NCBI GenBank assembly: GCA_029960865.1 | Contig: JASBVX010000058.1 | Coordinates: forward strand, 1-7,799 | Direction of reading: 5' to 3' | Length of the DNA: 7,799 nt | Source: Bacillota bacterium | GTDB lineage: Bacteria > Bacillota > Sulfobacillia > RBS10-35 | In this document: one piece after another, positions 6,085-7,799 of the stretch | Numbering within the stretch: position 1 is the stretch's first letter | Layout of the letters: each line of letters begins with the position of its first letter | Position numbers and translations under genes: made by a program | Notes under the pieces: generated by a model | Seen by the model: only the letters and a program-made list of their open reading frames with translations | Database searches by the model: none | What the model was told of the DNA's origin: nothing

Positions 6085-6730
6085 CGCTGGAAGCCTCCTT
6101 CAGGAAAAGGGGGGCGCTGGAACAGACGTCCTGCAGGAAACATTCCCCGCAGCGAGGGCGGCGGGCATGGCAGATCTGGCGGCCGTGCTGGATGAGCCAG
6201 TGGTGGGCGGGGGCCCAGAGGTCCCTCGGGATCAGTTCCATGAGGTCCAGTTCCACCCGGTGGGGGTCTTTCCCCCGGCTCCAACCCAGGCGTCTTGCCA
6301 CCCGGAAGACATGGGTATCGACGGCGATGGCGGGGAAGCCGAAGGCGTTGGCCAAGACGACGCTGGCCGTCTTGCGCCCCACTCCCGGAAGGCTCTCCAG
6401 GGCTTCCCTTTCCATGGGGACCTCCCCCCCATACTCCTCTGCCAACCGGCGGGCGAGGCCCACCAGATGGCGGGCTTTGTTCCGGTACAGGCCCAGGGTC
6501 TGGATGTAAGGTTCCACATCTTCGGGGCTGGCTTTCCCCATGACCTCAGGGGTGGGAAAGCGGGCAAAGAGGGCAGGGGTGACTTTGTTCACCTGCTGGT
6601 CGGTGGTCTGGGCGGAAAGGACAGTGGCCACCAGGAGCTGGAAAGGAGTCTCCCAGTGCAAAGCTGTCCGGGTGGAAGGGTAAGCCTTGGCCAGGCGCTC
6701 GAGTACGGTAGCCACGTCGGCAGACACCAT
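6077..6730 (-). CDS. nth: Endonuclease III (DNA glycosylase/AP lyase)
   Basis: The 217-residue protein is normal length for bacterial Nth, which removes oxidised pyrimidines from DNA and nicks abasic sites in base-excision repair. The family signature LLVATVLSAQTTDQQVN is at 32-48. The helix-hairpin-helix LPGVGRKTA (114-122) contains the catalytic lysine K120, and VDTHVFRVA (137-145) contains the catalytic aspartate D138. The C-terminal [4Fe-4S] ligands are C187, C194, C197 and C203 in the expected C-X6-C-X2-C-X5-C spacing. The start is bounded by an in-frame TAG at 6742-6740, leaving ATG at 6730 or the adjacent GTG at 6727; the ribosome binding site is weak (a GGGG run at 6736-6733). All catalytic residues are intact, so an active enzyme is expected. 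It sits between the propeller gene and the large membrane protein, likely cotranscribed. Confidence 0.97.
   Translation of the reverse strand: MVSADVATVLERLAKAYPSTRTALHWETPFQLLVATVLSAQTTDQQVNKVTPALFARFPTPEVMGKASPEDVEPYIQTLGLYRNKARHLVGLARRLAEEYGGEVPMEREALESLPGVGRKTASVVLANAFGFPAIAVDTHVFRVARRLGWSRGKDPHRVELDLMELIPRDLWAPAHHWLIQHGRQICHARRPRCGECFLQDVCSSAPLFLKEASSGE
6094..6100 (-). promoter_or_regulatory. Shine-Dalgarno of the 752-residue membrane protein
   Basis: On the minus strand this reads AAGGAGG, a full consensus ribosome binding site, 9 nt before the GTG at 6084-6082. It lies inside the last codons of nth and supports both the GTG start and translational coupling of the two genes. Confidence 0.75.
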
Positions 6731-7799
6731 AGCCCCATGCTACCAGGAGGCGGCTCCCCCCGCGAGGGGAGGAAAGGGATGAACCTAAGATCTGTAAAGT
6801 CTCCAGGGCCCAAGAGGCGATGGGGCGGGCTTTCTCCCATGATCCAGAGGGCGGTTCCCGCCGGGAAGGGGGAGAGCCAGGCGGCCAGGGGACGCCGGGA
6901 GGCTGAGGGCGCAACGGCGATGGCCCCAAAGGTGTAAGGGCGGCGAAAGAAGGTCCAGCGCTCCCAAGTGCCGGACCCCAGGTGGAGGGTCCAGAGGGCG
7001 GAAGCTTCCGTCTCTCTCACCAGGGGAGGCTCCGGCCGCAGGAGAAGGAGCAGGCGCCCTCCTCCCGCATGCCCCACCAGCCTTTCCACTGCCCAGCCAG
7101 GGGGAGGGGAAAGGACACGGGTAATCTTCCTGCGCCCCAGATCCAGCTCCATGATCTGGATCTGCTCATCGCCAGGGGCGGCAGAGGAGGCGGCCAAGAA
7201 GAGGCTCCCTTCAGCAAAGGCCAGCCCCGGGACGGCTTTCCCTCCATAGGTTTGGGCCAGGAGATGTCCTCCCCCCAAGACATCCAGGACCGCCACCCTT
7301 AGCGCCGTACGTCCCCGGGAAAGAAGGGCAAGAAACCTTCCTTCCGGGGAAAAGGCGGCCTCCACCACGGTCTGGGCAGGAGGGCCAAAGGAAAGGATCG
7401 AGAGGGAACCTTCACGATAGAGAAGCGGTTTTCCTTCCCGGGGAACCACCAGAAGCAACCGCCCTTGGCTGTCCCAGAGGAGCCTGGGACCGGGAGGCGG
7501 AGGGGGAAGGTCAAGGGGAGAGAGGCGGGGGAGGGGCAGGGTCTTGCCGGCAACTGTCAATACCTCCTCCCTCCCCGACTCCGAAAGACGCAATAGGGCC
7601 CATCCTTTTTCCAGGGAGTAGGCGGTCGCCACTGCGCCTTGGGGCAGGGGGGCCAAAGGGAGGCCAGTGCCGGTGTGGGTCAGGACCTGGAGACCCTGGC
7701 CATCGGTGACCACGAGGGAGGGGAACGCCGGTTCCACGGGGCCAAGGAGGGGGATGAGGGCTGCCAGGGCCAGGAGCAGGGCAGCGCCCCCGCGCAGGA
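6589..7799 (-). CDS. Exported beta-propeller-like protein (5' end outside window; 3' end probably frameshifted)
   Basis: The open frame enters from the right edge. In frame before the first internal GTG (7737) it encodes LRGGAALLLALAALIPLLG, a signal peptide or N-terminal membrane anchor, so the true start lies just beyond base 7799 and the GTG should not be used as the start. Counting from that GTG, the protein shows repeated beta-sheet blades with WD40/TolB-like phrases: RLLWDSQGRLLLVV (85-98), EAAFSPEGRFLALLSRG (126-142), GLAFAEGSLFLAAS (171-184) and ALWTLHLGSGTWERW (247-261). No catalytic motif is seen; propellers usually serve as binding scaffolds. As written the frame runs 142 bp into nth, and that tail (after about residue 327) is only an off-frame reading of nth. 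The genuine stop is probably the TAG at 6742-6740, reached if one base is missing from the G6 run at 6756-6761. Confidence 0.68.
   Translation of the reverse strand, partial: LRGGAALLLALAALIPLLGPVEPAFPSLVVTDGQGLQVLTHTGTGLPLAPLPQGAVATAYSLEKGWALLRLSESGREEVLTVAGKTLPLPRLSPLDLPPPPPGPRLLWDSQGRLLLVVPREGKPLLYREGSLSILSFGPPAQTVVEAAFSPEGRFLALLSRGRTALRVAVLDVLGGGHLLAQTYGGKAVPGLAFAEGSLFLAASSAAPGDEQIQIMELDLGRRKITRVLSPPPGWAVERLVGHAGGGRLLLLLRPEPPLVRETEASALWTLHLGSGTWERWTFFRRPYTFGAIAVAPSASRRPLAAWLSPFPAGTALWIMGESPPHRLLGPGDFTDLRFIPFLPSRGEPPPGSMGLWCLPTWLPYSSAWPRLTLPPGQLCTGRLLSSSWWPLSFPPRPPTSR

Noticed and set aside
5434..6195. Plus-strand open frame of 253 codons opposite the AlkP-like gene
   Set aside because: Gly/His/Pro-rich shadow frame without hydrophobic core or motifs, crossing the nth/AlkP junction antisense.
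5999..6937. Plus-strand open frame of 312 codons opposite nth
   Set aside because: nth on the other strand has all catalytic and iron-sulfur residues; this frame has none and spans gene boundaries.

Overview
The window is GC-rich, almost wall-to-wall coding DNA with very short intergenic gaps, stop/start overlaps and several non-ATG starts (GTG, TTG and probably CTG). The gene set is a YunC/DUF1805 protein, then SteA, an MctB/SteB-type protein, a GT2 glycosyltransferase and a short MraY-like GT4 protein. Together with the GC content it suggests a high-GC, probably thermophilic member of the Firmicutes/Bacillota (Moorella- or Desulfotomaculum-like clostridia). This placement is an inference from gene content and style; there is no rRNA or other marker to confirm it. 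No mobile element, CRISPR array, tRNA or rRNA was found.

Layout. (1) Bases 1-80 hold the last 25 codons of an unidentified plus-strand gene, which overlaps tail-to-tail with yunC (minus strand, 70-396). (2) A 62-bp divergent gap (397-458) separates yunC from a plus-strand four-gene operon (459-3890): steA, steB, a GT2 glycosyltransferase and a MraY-like GT4 enzyme. Each junction is a one-codon overlap of the form NTGA (ATGA, TTGA, CTGA), so translation is probably coupled throughout. (3) A minus-strand cluster converges on this operon: a secreted or membrane-anchored beta-propeller-like protein entering from the right edge (to 7799), nth (endonuclease III, 6077-6730), and a 752-residue membrane protein with a degenerate alkaline-phosphatase-like ectodomain and a multi-pass C-terminal half (3826-6084). 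The two clusters overlap by 65 bp at their 3' ends.

Biology. SteA and SteB are known as a cytokinetic pair in Actinobacteria (Rv1697/Rv1698 orthologs), where they influence cell-wall hydrolysis at division. Here they share a transcript with a nucleotide-sugar transferase and a polyprenyl-phosphate sugar-phosphate transferase. The plus operon can therefore be read as an envelope/division module that makes a lipid-linked glycan or glycolipid. The opposing AlkP-like/multi-TM protein is also an envelope protein and may belong to the same process, but that is inference from position only. Nth is an ordinary base-excision repair enzyme.

The points most worth checking are the SteAB-glycosyltransferase coupling, the AlkP-like membrane protein that lacks the usual metal-ligand signatures, the probable CTG start of the GT4 gene, and a likely one-base frameshift in a G6 run at the end of the propeller gene.
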